Shown piece by piece: positions 45,201 to 56,939 of a stretch of DNA of 64,000 nucleotides (positions within the stretch are counted from its first letter, which is position 1; the number at the start of each line of letters is the position of its first letter). The notes under the pieces are model-generated. The model did not search any database. It saw nothing but the letters and a program-made list of their open reading frames with translations, and had not been told where the DNA came from. The translations under genes were made by a program, and so were the position numbers. Source of the DNA: Macrobrachium rosenbergii (lineage: Eukaryota; Arthropoda; Malacostraca; Decapoda; Palaemonidae); NCBI RefSeq assembly GCF_040412425.1, contig NC_089756.1, positions 4,861,498 to 4,925,497 on the forward strand. Direction: 5' to 3'.

Positions 45201-45440
45201 CAGCCTCAACAGTTCGTTTTGGTGCAGCCTACTCAGCACTCCCTTGCCACGCCTACCTTCGTAACGCCTCCTGTGTATAACCCTCCTATGAGGACCAGGG
45301 GTCGCTTTCGAGGCCTTAACAGGAACGCAAGGGGAAGTAGAGCAAGAGCCTCCTTCAGAGGCAAGGCTGCCCATGCGATCCTCTCCTGGGGGGAGAGGAG
45401 GCCGAGGTAGAGGAGGCAAGCCTTCACCTTCCCAGTGAGA
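42241..45440 (+). pseudogene. DIRS-C gag remnant
   Basis: Cysteine/proline-rich N-terminal readings (CLGCPRPLEHNSLIPPSKYC near 42323-42382) may correspond to the zinc-like start of gag in DIRS-A and B. After frameshifts, acidic helical segments (43631-43960) and a core at 44208-44735 (LALHAPRHEDTLTIEG, ELEFFPPDLLPLPR) follow. The C-terminal part (44997-45410) is Arg/Gln/Pro-rich (RPGKRYRKHRRQHQQA) and ends in an arginine/glycine-rich stretch, suited to RNA binding. The boundaries are approximate. Confidence 0.55.
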
Positions 45441-45448
45441 CCAATCAG

Positions 45449-46360
45449 GTGGGCGGGAGACTTTACCTGTTCAGGGACCAGTGGACCTTCAGTCCGTGGG
45501 CCCACAGTATAGTCTCCAAAGGTTTGGGGTGGAGTTGGATCAAGGGCCCTCCCTCTGAGTCAGATTTCATCAACCGTCTTCCAAAGCCTCCAGGACTTTG
45601 TGAGGGAATTACTCCAAAAGAGGGCCATAAAGAAAGTGAGACACCTGAAATTTCAAGGCAGGCTGTTCAGTGTTCCCAAGAAAGACTCCAGTCAACAAAG
45701 AGTAATCTTGGATCTGTCGCGTCTCAATCTTTATATACAATGCGACAAATTTCGCATGCTTACAATCGCGCAGGTACGGACTCTACTTCCTCGTGGAGCC
45801 GTCACCACCTCTATAGATCTTTCAGACGCATACTATCATGTCCCGATTGCTGAAACTTCTCTCCTTCCTAGGTTTCAGACTGGGGAAACAAGCCTACTTG
45901 TTCAGGGTCATGCCATTCGGGCTCAACATAGCACCCAGAATTTTCAAACTGGCGGAAACAGTAGTGCAGCAGTTACAGTCCCGGGGATATCATGCTAGCC
46001 GCATACCTGGACGATTGGATAATTTGGGCATCCAACGCCGGGAATGCCAGAGAGCTACAGCCATAGGGATCGAGTTTCTGGAATCCCTAGGCTTTCAGAT
46101 AAACAGGGCAGAAATCCCGCCTAACTCCGGAGGGTCGATTTCAGTGGCTGGGCATCCAGTGGGATCTGGACTCACACAAGCTGTCTATTCCGCCAGCCAA
46201 ATGGAGAGAGATAGCCAAAGCCACCAGGCATTTCCTCAAAGGCAGGAAAGCCTCTCGCAGAACACAAGAAAGAATCCTGGTTCTCTTCAGTTTGCATCTG
46301 TAACAGATCTGCTTCTGAAAGCAAAACTGAAAGACATAAACAGAGTGTGGCGGAGATGAG
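45449..46360 (+). pseudogene. DIRS-C reverse transcriptase
   Basis: The RT opens with SPWAHSIVSKGLGWSWIKGP, as in DIRS-D. Motifs in order, in shifting frames: LLQKRAIKKVRHLKFQGRLF, KKDSSQQRVILDLSRLNLYI, TTSIDLSDAYYHVPIA (catalytic Asp), FRVMPFGLNIAPRIFKLAE, and the catalytic AYLDDWIIW near 46000-46024. The thumb segment FQWLGIQWDLDSHKLSIP closes the domain. Frameshifts lie near 45600, 45880 and 45990. Confidence 0.8.
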
Positions 46361-46383
46361 CCAATGTCAAGCTCAGGGACAAG

Positions 46384-47170
46384 GTGTCATTAATTCCTCC
46401 AATGCTGAGGAAAAGACTCCGGCCGTGGTCTCACAGTCAAGGGTCTTTCAAAGTCAGTGCCCTTCACCCCATCCCCAGCTCTAATAACGCTTGTTATGGA
46501 TGGGGGAGGATACCAAAAGAAAAAGTACAAGGTACATGGTCCACAATGTTCCATCAGTTCCACATAAACATTCTGGAGGCAATGGCAGTGTTTCTAACTC
46601 TGAAAAGCTTTGCCCCACCAACCAGATTCATATCAGGCTGGTGCTGGACAGCGCAGTAGTGGTACATTGCATAAACAGAGGGGTTCCAAATCGAGCCGGA
46701 TAAACCAAGTGATGATAGCCATTTTCTCCTGGCGGAGAAACACAGCTGGCACCTGTCAGCCACCCATCTAGCAGGAGTCCGAATGTCATTGCAGACTCTG
46801 TCCAGGGCAACTCCGCTGAGTCAGAATGGTCCCTGGACAAGGCTTCCTTCGAATGGATCCGCCGTCAGGTTCCGGGCCTTCAGGTGGACTTGTTTGCCAC
46901 GGAGAGCAATCACAAACTCCCTTGTTATGTTGCTCCCAACCTGGACCCTCAAGCTCACGCCACAGATGCAATGTCAGTGGACTGGAACAAATGGCAGAAA
47001 ATCTATCTGTTTCCACCAATAAACCTGCTGATGAAGGTGTTGCACAAGCTCAGGTCATTCAAAGGTCAAGTGGCCCTGGTAGTTCCCAACTGGCCAAGAG
47101 CAATTGGTTCCCCTTCTTCTGGAGCTCAAACTCCGGTGTCATCAAATACCCAGGCCACAGCTGACTCAAA
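46384..47170 (+). pseudogene. DIRS-C RNase H region
   Basis: The reading ACYGWGRIPKEKVQGTWSTM is followed by FHINILEAMAVFLTLKSF (Glu of the RNase H site) and, in another frame, IRLVLDSAVVVHCINRG (Asp). Downstream, VDLFATESNHKLPCYVAPNL, DWNKWQKIYLFPPINLLMKV and VALVVPNWPRA are DIRS-type signatures shared with DIRS-D. It would remove RNA from the RNA-DNA hybrid during reverse transcription. Confidence 0.75.
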
Positions 47171-47179
47171 TAGTACAAA

Positions 47180-48181
47180 CACGGACTGTGTCAGCTTCCT
47201 CAAGAATTCTGAATGCCCTGGCTTTATGGACTTTATGAAATTCGCTGCTCAGAGAGGTGCGGATATTGATCCTGTTAATACTCTGTTTCTGGAATCAGAT
47301 AAAAGAGATTCTACCCTCAGACAGTACGATTCAGCAGTTAAAAAGTTGGCATCTTTTTTGAAGGAATCTGAAGCTCAAGTCATGACCACGAATTTGGCAG
47401 TATCATTCTTTAGGTCACTGTTTGAAAAGGGTCTGGCTCCGGCCACCATTACCACAGTGAAATCAGCTTTGAAAAAGGTGTTTTTGCATGGCTTTAAGAT
47501 TGATTTAACAGATTCATATTTTTCTCTCCATTCCCAGAGCATGCGCTCATTTGAGACCAGCAACCCGTCCCACATACGGTTTCTTGGTTTCTTAACGATG
47601 TTCTAAAATTAGCCTCAGAAACTAATAATGATCAATGTTCTTATTTGAATCTGTTAAGGAAGACGTTGTTCCTAATTAGTCTAGCTTCAGGTGCCAGAAT
47701 ATCAGAACTGTCTGCTCTCTCTAGAGGTGCGAATCATGTGGATTTTCTCCCGTCAGGAGAAGTTCTGCTTTCCCCAGATCAAAGGTTCTTAGCAAAAATG
47801 AAGACCTCAGGATAGGTGGTCCCCTGGAAGGTTGTTCCTCTTCCACAGGACCTGTCTTTATGCCCAGTTGCTACCCTGAGGGGCTTATTTACGGAGAACT
47901 TCTCAATGTTTGTCTGGTCCTCTTTTTATCAGGGAAAAGGAGGAACGCTTTCTTTAAAGGCTATCAGACAACAAATTCTATACTTCATTAAACAAGCTAA
48001 CCCGGATTCAGTTCCTAAGGTTCATGATATCCGAGCAGTGGCTACCTCCACTAATTATTTTCATAATATGAATTTTGATGAGCTTAAGAAGTATATGGGC
48101 TGGAAATCTCCATCAGTGTTTAAACGCCACTATCTGAAATTCACTGGAAGCTCTGAAGTTCCCTACAGTGGCTGGCTGTAG
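47180..48181 (+). pseudogene. DIRS-C tyrosine recombinase
   Basis: An N-terminal core-binding segment (DSTLRQYDSAVKKLASFLKE) precedes the catalytic domain. Arg I lies in LASGARISELSALSRG, His and Arg II in VPKVHDIRAVATSTN, a GWKSPSVF block follows, and the nucleophilic Tyr is in FKRHYLKF, so the R-H-R-Y set is complete. A frameshift near 47600 and an in-frame TAG near 47813 (after FLAKMKTSG) interrupt it. It would integrate circular cDNA by strand exchange. This is the best preserved of the three recombinases in the window. Confidence 0.8.
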
Positions 48182-48640
48182 GGAGCATTGTCCCTCCGCC
48201 TTTAATTAACCTTTATTCCCTATCCTTTTCCTCCCCGCCCGCCTGCCTCATTTACTTGCCCTGCCATTTTCTCCTGGACCAGGCATGCTTCACAGCCTGG
48301 CTCCTGATATTATGATGTACAATTTTGCGGTGTTAGTTTTTAAGTCTTTGATGTTATACTTACTGTGATTTAGTTTTAAGTCCAGAGGTACCTTTATAAA
48401 TTTTCTGTCGTTTATTTAGTTTTGGTATTGGTATAGTATTAATTATGTACATAGTTGTTTCTCATGTCCTTTACTGTGGTATTAATTATATCCCTAGTTA
48501 TAACTCAGTTTGTCTATACCTTTGTATTTAATCATGTTTTGGGGATAATTAAAACTATTTTCAGTAATAGCATTTTTATACATGTTCACCTAACTGTTTG
48601 TCCCTTTTAGACTTTCACCAAAGCTTAGTATGATTCTCTG
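48182..48640 (+). other. DIRS-C 3' untranslated region
   Basis: This AT-rich stretch after the recombinase stop has no ORF or known site. It runs into the internal complementary region at 48645. Confidence 0.6.
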
Positions 48641-48644
48641 TCAT

Positions 48645-49125
48645 GATTTCACCGGCTGACACAGGGACGAGCTCAGAAAAGGGATTTTGACAAAGGAAAA
48701 TCTATTTCTGAGGGAGGCCCTGTGTCACCCGGTGACCCTCCCAGAATCTAGGTTTCCCCGAATAGGCATACCAAGCTTGTGGGGGTGCTAGCCTGGAATG
48801 AGTACAGATGGCGCTGGGGTCATCGGTTGGCGGGCAGGTGAGTGCGGGGCGTTAGATCGGCCCTCATGTTCCAGGTTTTGTCATTGGGATGTCTACAGAG
48901 TGCAGTCCTGTGGCAGTGACAACAATCACTCACCCTTATCTATACCGACGTCTATTTCATAATAGATGTTCGATCTGGGGATAGTAACCCCAGCATTCCT
49001 GATAGCTTTTTTCTCTGGTATATTTAGCAATATCTATACCTAGAAATTCATGCTTGATGGGAATTTCACTGGGTGACACAGGGCCTCCCTCAGAAATAGA
49101 TTTTTCCTTTGTCAAAATCCCTTTT
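48645..49125 (+). repeat. Internal complementary region and right terminal repeat of DIRS-C
   Basis: Segment 48645-48745 joins complements of the two element ends. The right terminal repeat then runs to 49125 and ends 'gtcaaaatccctttt'. Part of the right repeat ('ctgagggaggccctgtgtca' and its complement) forms a large inverted repeat with the internal region. Confidence 0.82.
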
Positions 49126-49127
49126 TT

Positions 49128-49220
49128 ACATCAAGTCTAAGCAAAGTATAAATGGATTCTGTAAGTGAAATAACTTTTCATTGATATTTTGTAGTTTTTT
49201 CATTAAAATATATGTGCTGT

Positions 49221-49275
<55 letters not shown>

Positions 49276-49658
49276 TGAAGTGTTTAGACACTGATGCACA
49301 GTACTAACTTGTTGGAGACAAGAATTCAAAGGCACTTAACTATGGCTGGGATGAGAATGTTGAGAGTTGCCTAAGTATGAAATTCTGATTTTAAGTATTT
49401 TTACGGTGATTAGAGATGAAACATCAACAGTGATAAGATATTCTATTGTGTATTGTTATACAGTAGTATGTGTGATAATCATAGTCAACTAAACTTGTAA
49501 TGAAATATGGTACAATAAGTCACACAAAGCAAAAATATGGCAACACTGCCTCCTTGATCTGTCATGAACTTGCTGGATTTGTTTATTTTCATGTTTTTTA
49601 TGTTGATGGTACAGTAATTGATATTATTTTCATTAGAGGATTTGTACAGTACAGTAGT

Positions 49659-49747
<89 letters not shown>

Positions 49748-49990
49748 ATTGTCACAGAAAAATTGCTACAGTAGTACTGAAGCCTGGATGTTTTGAGTTG
49801 TCTATGTATGAAATTTTGGATTTTAAATATTTTTATGGTGATTAGATCAATACCATATATGTAAATGGATTCTGTAAATGAAATAACATGTTATAGATAT
49901 TTTGCTGTGTTTTCTCATTAAAGTATATTTACACTGAGAGAAAGAGAGAGAGAGAGGGCAGAAGAATTTTTTAATAAATTTATGCAAAAC
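49128..49990 (+). repeat. GA-rich tandem repeat, right of DIRS-C
   Basis: Units containing 'aaatggattctgtaagtgaa', 'cattaaaatatatgtgctgt' and long GA runs (about 49225-49272, 49664-49742 and 49937-49957) repeat with a second shared block 'aagtatgaaattctgatttt' (49373) and 'atgtatgaaattttggattt' (49804). It appears to be an imperfect tandem duplication of about 450-600 bp. Confidence 0.7.
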
Positions 49991-50099
49991 GACATAAACC
50001 AAGAACTTACAGTACTATAGTAAATAATTTTTTTTATCATAAATGTATTTGTACGTAATCATGAAAATACTAGTATGCAAGTGTTGAGAATGCAATGGA

Positions 50100-51054
50100 T
50101 AAAATAACAGAAGACTTAAAGAAAACAGGCATTGCCATAGGAGATAAGACATAGTTTGGTGATAATGACAATAATTTAGTTGATCTAAGACATGTTTTGA
50201 ATTACTTGTCATTTGGAGCAATATAATGCCCTTGGAGAAGAGGAAAAGAAGGCTTTCAGAAAAATAAAAATTGACCCAAAGAAAGACAGTCTTCAAACAT
50301 TGAAAACGACGAGAGAAGAAATACAAAAGAAAGAGATAGATCTCTCCAAGGAATTTGTAGGAATAACAGAAGCACAAAATGCAAGGAAAAGCAGAAATAA
50401 CAACCCTACTTTTAAAATGAATAATAAGTTCTATAATAATTCCAGACAAGTAGGGAATAGACCAACTACCTTTCAAGGAAAATATTCCCAAAATACTAAA
50501 AGAAAATGGAATCCAAACCAGAAAGGAAGACATAATCAAACAAAGAGTGGTTCTCCTAAACCTTATAAATATGGTCAACACTCAAACACAAATAATTCAA
50601 CTCAAGTGAACTATTCTGCTCAAGGAGCGAGACCAAAGATAGCCTGTGAAAACTGCAGGTATACAAATCATTCTATAAACGAGTGCAGAAGGCCTAGAAT
50701 CTGCACAATTTGTAAGAAAGTAGGACATTTAACCAGGAACTGCTGGTTCGGAAACCAAGAAGGAAATGAAAGAAGTAGTTGAATCAAGCAGCAATCACTC
50801 AACATCAAATAAGTCTTCAAGTCAATGACAAATTATCCCTACACATAAGACAGCAAGAAAGTCCCTTCAAGAAGATAATATAAAAACATCCGCATTTTCC
50901 TATTTGCTGAGTAAAGAAGTAGTATTTTCCGTGAACGAAGAAGAAATAACCAGAAAGGATTTACCTATCATTAAAGTTCCCAAAAATAAAAAGATATGTA
51001 CTGTGCTTATGGATTCAGGTAGTACTGTAAACATAATCGATAAACGCACATTAA
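50100..51054 (+). pseudogene. Ty3/gypsy-like gag-protease fragment, left part
   Basis: The reading from 50213 is Lys/Asn-rich and ends in two zinc knuckles, CENCRYTNHSINEC and CTICKKVGHLTRNC. After stops, the frame at 50904 reaches ICTVLMDSGSTVNIIDKRTL, the DSG active-site loop of a retropepsin. The coding sequence is interrupted at TTAA (51051-51054) by a non-autonomous element and continues at 53229. No LTR was found. Confidence 0.7.
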
Positions 51055-53224
51055 CCCTTAAACGCCTACTGGACGTATCATACATCGACTAAAATTGTCT
51101 GTTGGGTGCCAAGTGGACGTACAATACGCTTACTACAAAAATTTCAACCTTCGTCAACTTTGACTCGACCGAAATGGTCGAAAACGCAATTGTAAGCTAA
51201 AACTCTTACATTCTAGTAATATTCAATCATGTACCTTCATTTTGCAACAAATTGGAAGTCTCTAGCACAATATTTTGATTTATGGTGAATTTTGAAAAAC
51301 TTTTTCCTTACGCCCAGACATGTAACTCTGCCGAAAATTTCAGAAATTCTTTCGTCATTTTGTCGTAATTTTTGCACTGTTTTATATTAGCCATTACATA
51401 AAGTTTTATATATGAAAATGTGCGCAATTTCATGTAAAATACAGCAAAATACAACCCATGGTTGAAGCTTTTATCAGTTTGGAAATATTTTCACATAAAC
51501 CACGATAACTGCAAAGGAAAATTTCAACCTTTGGTCAACTTTGACTCGACCGAAATGGTAAAAAACGCAATTGTAAGCTAAAACTCTTACATTCTAGTAA
51601 TATTCAATCATTTACCTTCATTTTGCAACAAATTGGAAGTCTCTAGCACAATATTTCAATTTATGGTGAATTTTTAAAAACTTTTTCCTTACGTCCGTGG
51701 CAGAAATTCTTTTCTAGATGTTGTCGTAATGTTTGCACCGTTTATATTAGTCGTTACATAAACTTTTATATATGGAAATGTACGCAATTTCATGTAGAAT
51801 ATAACAAAAAAAAACTCATGGTTGTAGCTTTTATCAGTTTTGAAATATTTTCACATTAATCACGATAACTGCCAAAATTTCAACCTTCGGTCAACTTTAA
51901 CTCGACCGAAATGGTAAAAAAATGCAATTATAAGCTAAAACTCTTACATTCTAGTAATATTCAATCATGTACCTTCATTTTGCAACAAACTGGAAGTCTT
52001 TAGCACAATATTTCGATTTATGGTGAATTTCTGAAAAAAAAATTTTTCCTTACGTCCTCGCGGAACTGGCCAACATCTCAGAAATTCTTTCATCATGTTG
52101 TCGTAATGTTTGCATCATTTAAATTAGTCGTTACATAAACTTTTATATATGAAAATGTGCGAAATTTCATGTAGAATACAACAGAAAATAGCTCATGGTT
52201 GTAGCTTTATCAGTTTGGAAATATTTTCACATAAATCACGATAATTGCCAAAATTTCAACCTTTGGTCAACTTTAACTCGACCGAAATGGTTGAAAAACG
52301 CAATTGTAAGCTAAAACTCTTACATTCTAGTAATATTCAATCATTTACCTTCATTTTGCAATAAATTGGAAGTCTCTAGCACAATATTTTGATTTATGGT
52401 GAATTTTGAAAAAACATTTTCCTTACGTCCTTGCAGTAACTCGGCCAACATCTCAGAAATTCTTTCAACGTTGTCGTAATGTTTGCTCCGTTTTATTAGT
52501 CGTTACATAAACTTTTATATATGAAAATGTGCGCAATTTCATGTACAATACAACAGAAAATAACTCATGGTTGTAGCTTTTATCAGTTTTGAAATATTTT
52601 CATATAAATCACGATAAATAGAAAAATTTGACTTTCGGTCAACTTTAACTTGACCGAAATGGTCGAAAACTGCAATTGTAAGCTAAAACACTTACAGTCT
52701 AGTAATATTCAATCAATTAGCTTCATTTTTCAACAAACTGGAAGTCTCTTTTGGAATATTTCGATTTATGGTGAATTTTTTAAAAACATTTTTTACATCC
52801 GCTGATTTAATTCATGCATCATTTTGTGATAATATTTTCTCTGTGTTGCTTTGATTGTTTTACAATTTGTTATATACCAAAATCATCGCAATTTAGTGTA
52901 CAATACAAAGAAAAAATAACCCGTTAGCTTTAACTGTTTTGGCTCACAGATCTTTGTATAAAATTTATATATGAAAAATTTTTTTGGTGTCATATATTTC
53001 AATATTTATATATGATAATGATATTTTTTTCATTTCTGATGGTTGCATACTTGTTTGCTTTGTTGGTGACAAAAAGGAGCAAAAAATGAACTTAATCTTA
53101 AAAACTAACGTGCTCCACTGATTTTTGAAAAACAGAGGCAGGATCTACCTGCTAACAACGCCCGCATACAGAAGACAAGCATTGTAAATCAATGCTAGAC
53201 CATTTTTATTCTAACTCAAATTCA
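51055..53224 (+). mobile_element. TTAA-type non-autonomous element, copy 2
   Basis: The left end CCCTTAAACGCC follows TTAA (51051-51054), and a second TTAA lies at 53225-53228. Five tandem units of about 355-380 bp begin near 51141, 51520, 51876, 52254 and 52627 and match those of copy 1. The right terminal bases are degenerate (no clean GTTTAAGGG). The element splits the retropepsin reading of a gypsy fragment, and joining across the two TTAA sites keeps that reading continuous. Confidence 0.72.
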
Positions 53225-53228
53225 TTAA

Positions 53229-53500
53229 CCTTATAAAGAAACGTTAATTCAGGGTCAAAGCAGAATAATAAAAGGAGTAGTGGGTAAACATTAAAAGTTT
53301 AGGAAATGTGAACTTAGAGATAGACATTTCGTCACATAAATCTGTTGAAAGTTTTATAGTTCTAGAAGACAGATTTTCCCCTCACAAGTATTGTTCTCAT
53401 TTAATCTAATGAAGAGATGTGGAATCATCCTGGACTGCACAGCAATATGGAATGGTTTTGGATACCATTGAAAATGCCTCTTTACACAGACTGGTGGCTC
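53229..53500 (+). pseudogene. Ty3/gypsy-like protease fragment, right part
   Basis: Broken readings give LIQGQSRIIKGVVG and then SFIVLEDRFSPHKYCSHLI and LMKRCGIILDC, which look like the second half of a retropepsin. The fragment ends where the opposite-strand gypsy element begins (about 53504). Confidence 0.5.
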
Positions 53501-53503
53501 CAA

Positions 53504-54600
53504 TCAAGCCTTCAGCTGAATATGATGTGCCTTGACTATCTCTCCACTGTCTAGGTGTTTCAGTTTATAGGTTACCCTATTTTTCAGGAAATGAATCACT
53601 TCATTGGGACCGTCAAGCCTTGGACACAGTTCATTGGTAGTGAGATGACCCATACGGGCAACTTTCCTCAGGACTAAGGTACCCTTCCTGAAAGGATGGT
53701 AGCGTGGGTAACCTTCAGCCCAAGCATTCCTGGTTTCAGCTGACAAGAGAGGGAGACTATTTACAACATGGGCTGTTTTCAGAATCTTCTCAGCAGATGT
53801 ACAACCTAACTCAGAATGCAATGAGTGGTTGTAACTGAGGATGGCTTTTGGCAAGAGCTTATCCCACTTACAAGCATCATCAACTAGGACGTGTAATAAT
53901 TCACCAATGGTGCGATTTACATGTTCAACTACTCCATTGCTGGAAGGTTTGTATAATATTATACCTTTCCATTAGAGCACTGAATTCACGGGAGATGAAT
54001 TCTGGACTATTGTCTGTCAGAATTCGGACTGGCACTCTAGGAATAGATGGGAAAACACGTTCTTCAAGAGCCTGGTAGATTGTTCGAATTAGCTTATTCC
54101 AAATAGGAATTGCAGTAATCCACTCGGATTAGTGGTCAACTATCATAAGGCAACCAACAAAACCAGTAGATGAGGTAGGAAGGCTGATGAGGTCCATAGC
54201 AACCAACTCGAATGGGGTCGAAGTGGATATGTGAAGGGTTGGAGGAATGACTACTTCTCTTGACACCTTACACATCTGGCATTCCTTACAAGTGTGGCAC
54301 AAATCCCTAATGACTTTAGTTAAGGAGTGATGCCAAACTGGCCTTCTTAGTATGGACGTCATTTTGCCTATTCCCAAGTGAGCATTCTGTACATGAGTCT
54401 CAGCTATCGAGTCTATCAGAACCCTAAATGATATAACTGGAACCAAGTGACCATCACTCAGCTTCTTGAACAGGAGATCCTGGTATACCCTAAATTCTGA
54501 CCACTTGCTCTTCAACCTCTTCAAAGACCAAGGCAAATTGAGAAGGTACTCCAGAGTGCACCATCCTTTTAATGGCCTGGAGTTGATGTTGTTCACTCTG
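53504..54600 (-). pseudogene. Gypsy integrase
   Basis: The HHCC finger reads HVQNAHLGIGKMTSIL ... CHTCKECQMC, the first catalytic Asp is in ELVAMDLISLP, the second in ILTDNSPEFISREF, and the Glu in NGVVEHVNRT, after a frameshift near 53960. The C-terminal region (53854-53504) holds KAILSYNHSLHSELGCTSAE, then a tail with GPNEVIHFLKNRVTYKLKHL, ending HHIQLKA. A stop near 54131 separates finger and core. Integrase would insert the cDNA copy. Confidence 0.78.
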
Positions 54601-54689
54601 TATTTCTTTTCAACTCATCATGGGAAATAAGGGCATAACCATATAAGTCAGGATGATTCTACCACTTAATGTCGAGTTTGTCACCATCA

Positions 54690-55180
54690 TGACAGAACTT
54701 ATGATGTACAGGTTACATAAAGTTTTATGTTCAACTGGATGACAACTGCAGTATCAGAACACAGTCGTCCATTGAGATCATCTAATTTCAAGTTAGCTTT
54801 GGTCAGCAAATTCTTGCCAAGGATAACACAGAAAATCCATATTCCCAGCTGAGACAATGGCAAAGGGGAAAATAACTCATGGTAACCTTTGCCCACTTGA
54901 TCCTTCCAAAGCTAGTTGAACTGTTCCCAGAACTCTATTATTCTGTCCAATAAACTCTTCAACTTTCAACAGTTGAAGTGTCATATGAAATAATAGCCTC
55001 AGTAAGCACAGACACATTCACCAGGCATACTTGAGCTCCTGTGTCCACAAAAGCACAGCAATGAATATTTCCCAGTGTCACTATACCTGCAAAAAAAGGT
55101 TGACCGGTGTATTATGTTGACAGTAAGACACCAAAGGAAATTCCAGTGGCATAAAACACTTCAGGGTACTCAGGATATAC
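54690..55180 (-). pseudogene. Second retropepsin-like domain between RNase H and integrase
   Basis: The reading gives CCAFVDTGAQVCLVNVSVLT (DTG active-site loop, near 55070-55010). After a frameshift come KVEEFIGQNNRVLGTVQLAL and CVILGKNLLTKANLKLDDLN (54830-54770), matching the ILG motif that closes the retropepsin fold. Spacing between the two motifs is about 80 codons, normal for the family. Its location downstream of RNase H is unusual, because retropepsin normally precedes RT. Confidence 0.6.
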
Positions 55181-55269
55181 CTCAAACTCTTTAGCAGTGA
55201 AAACCTCTGGTCCAGCTTCAGGGTTTGAACTTCTCACCTTACATCCTTCAATTATAGTAGTAGAGTGGA

Positions 55270-55650
55270 CGAAGTTCTTTCATTCAGTGACTGGGTTAAA
55301 ATGTATTCCAGCCAGACTCTGAAGATGAATCGTATGGGGATCCTTGACTGATGGATCACAATACACCACAGGATGACTTGGTCCAAAATGAACCCAGATT
55401 TCCAGGCTGAATAATTTGGAATGCTAATAATAATTCTAGAGCAGGAACAGTGCCAGGATACTTCATGGCCTTGATCCAGTTTGTGCTGGCCCTGTTGAGT
55501 TTAAAACCTAGACGATCTGCATCTTTAAGGAACTGTTGCACCATAGCTTCCCGAAGCTTTTTTCCCTTCAGCAAGGAGTTATCAGGAAAGCCTTGTTCCT
55601 CACTCAACAATTCCAGTGCAAGTTCAAGAGACTCGGTCATAGAATCCTGA
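55270..55650 (-). pseudogene. OTU-like cysteine protease domain in gypsy pol
   Basis: The readings PDNSLLKGKKLREAMVQQFL and KDADRLGFKLNRASTNWIKA are followed, after a 1-nt shift near 55405, by IWVHFGPSHPVVYCDPSVKD and HTIHLQSLAGIHFNPVTE. The tail 'IHLQ-x-x-x-GIHFNP' fits the histidine end of OTU-type domains. The N-terminal D-x-x-C site is not evident: DNSLL has Ser where Cys would be expected. The fold assignment is an inference from pattern only. Confidence 0.45.
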
Positions 55651-56110
55651 CCACCACTTACTTTGGTGTATACTTTCAGTCCAGCAGGTAGTAGTGTCAT
55701 ATTTGGGCTAGGGTCGTGAGAACTTGTGGTGCCAGGAAGTCGGGATAAATAGTCATTTGCAGTGTTCAGGTCACCAGGGCAATACTTCACAATGAGATTG
55801 CAGTCTGACAGTTCATCCAATGTCCTAGCTAATCGACTATCTACCATCTTCATGTCCTGGAGGTAAAAAAGTGGACAATGATCTAAATAAATTACAAAAA
55901 ACTGGACATATAAAAATGACCTGAAGGTCTTTACACACCACGTAAGAGCAGCTAGCTCACGCTCAATAGTGGAGTAACGGGTCTCACAATTAAGGAAGGA
56001 CATTGAGTCAAAGACGATTGCAACTCACATTCCATTCTACTCCTGACACAAACAGCCTCCAGCCCCCTCACCAGATGCATCCACGTATAATTCAAGGGGT
56101 TTGGCTTCAG
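55650..56110 (-). pseudogene. Gypsy RNase H
   Basis: The minus-strand reading contains CETRYSTIERELAALTWCVK (Glu of the active site), FVIYLDHCPLFYL (Asp) and SDCNLIVKYCPGDLNTANDY ending in LSRLPG, a standard gypsy RNase H order. The first Asp lies in the readings just upstream (near 56090), where 'LELYVDASGEGAG' is seen on the reverse strand. Confidence 0.72.
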
Positions 56111-56139
56111 GAGAGTAGTCTGGGTATAACAGGGTAATT

Positions 56140-56930
56140 TATTCCTTAATTAGCTCCTTCAGGCAATTAAAGGCACAGTCCATCTCAGGTGTCCAAGTCA
56201 GATTCCTGGACCCAAGTCTCTTACGACCTCCAGTAAGGCAAGATAATGGTTTAGCAACCACAGAACACATGGGTACATACTTCCTCTGGAAGTTTACTAG
56301 GCTAAGGAAGCTTCGCAGTTCCCTCACCGTAGTGGGCTTAGGAAAAGTTTCCACCTTCTTTGATAAAATCTGGCAGCTTCTTGATACCAGAACGACCCAC
56401 TAGGTGTCCCAGATACTGTACTTCAGACTGAACCCACGAACATTTTGAAGTTTAATCTCCAGCCCATGATTCTGCAAGGTTGTCAGGACATGGTCAACTA
56501 GTTCAAGGTGCTCCTTGAAAGAGATTCCCAAAATAAGGATATCGTCGATATAAAAAATTGCTTTGGCTTTTGGGAACCCTTGTAGAATGCGCTGCATTTC
56601 CCGCTGGAAAACGGCCGGTGCATTCTTTAGTCCAAAGGAGAGGTACTTGGACTGCCAGTGACCATAGGCAGTAGATAATGCAGTGTATTCCTTGCTATCC
56701 TCCGACATTGGGAGCTGATAATAGCCTCGCACCAAATCAACGGTGGTAAAATACCTTACCCCATGAAGGCCAACAACGAAGTCTTCCATATTAGGCATCG
56801 GGAACTTTTCTGGTACAGTCACTTTATTTAGCTGACGGTAGTCCACACAAAGCCTAATGCTACCATCCTTCTTGAGGACTGGAACGATAGGAGAAGACCA
56901 TGGGGACATACTGGGCTCAATTATCCCCAG
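56140..56930 (-). pseudogene. Gypsy reverse transcriptase
   Basis: The order of motifs is MSPWSSPIVPVLKKDGSIRL, CVDYRQLNKVTVPEKFPMPN, YFTTVDLVRGYYQLPM (catalytic Asp), YLSFGLKNAPAVFQREMQRI and FYIDDILILG (catalytic Asp pair). After a frameshift near 56400 it continues as PTTVRELRSFLSLVNFQRKY, the connection to RNase H. It is the best preserved domain of this element. Confidence 0.85.
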
Positions 56931-56939
56931 GTCACACAG

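Larger units (their letters stand above)
40798..49125 (+). mobile_element. DIRS-like retroelement, copy C, nearly complete
   Basis: Inverted terminal repeats lie at 40798-41100 (left) and about 48780-49125 (right). An internal complementary region at 48645-48745 consists of the complement of the left end (atttcaccggctgacacagg...ctcag) joined to the complement of the right end (aaaagggattttgacaaagg). Between them are gag, RT, RNase H and a tyrosine recombinase that retains all four catalytic residues. It inserted at TTT within a GA-rich repeat without target duplication, as expected for recombinase-mediated integration. Frameshifts and an in-frame stop in the recombinase make this copy inactive. 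Confidence 0.85.
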
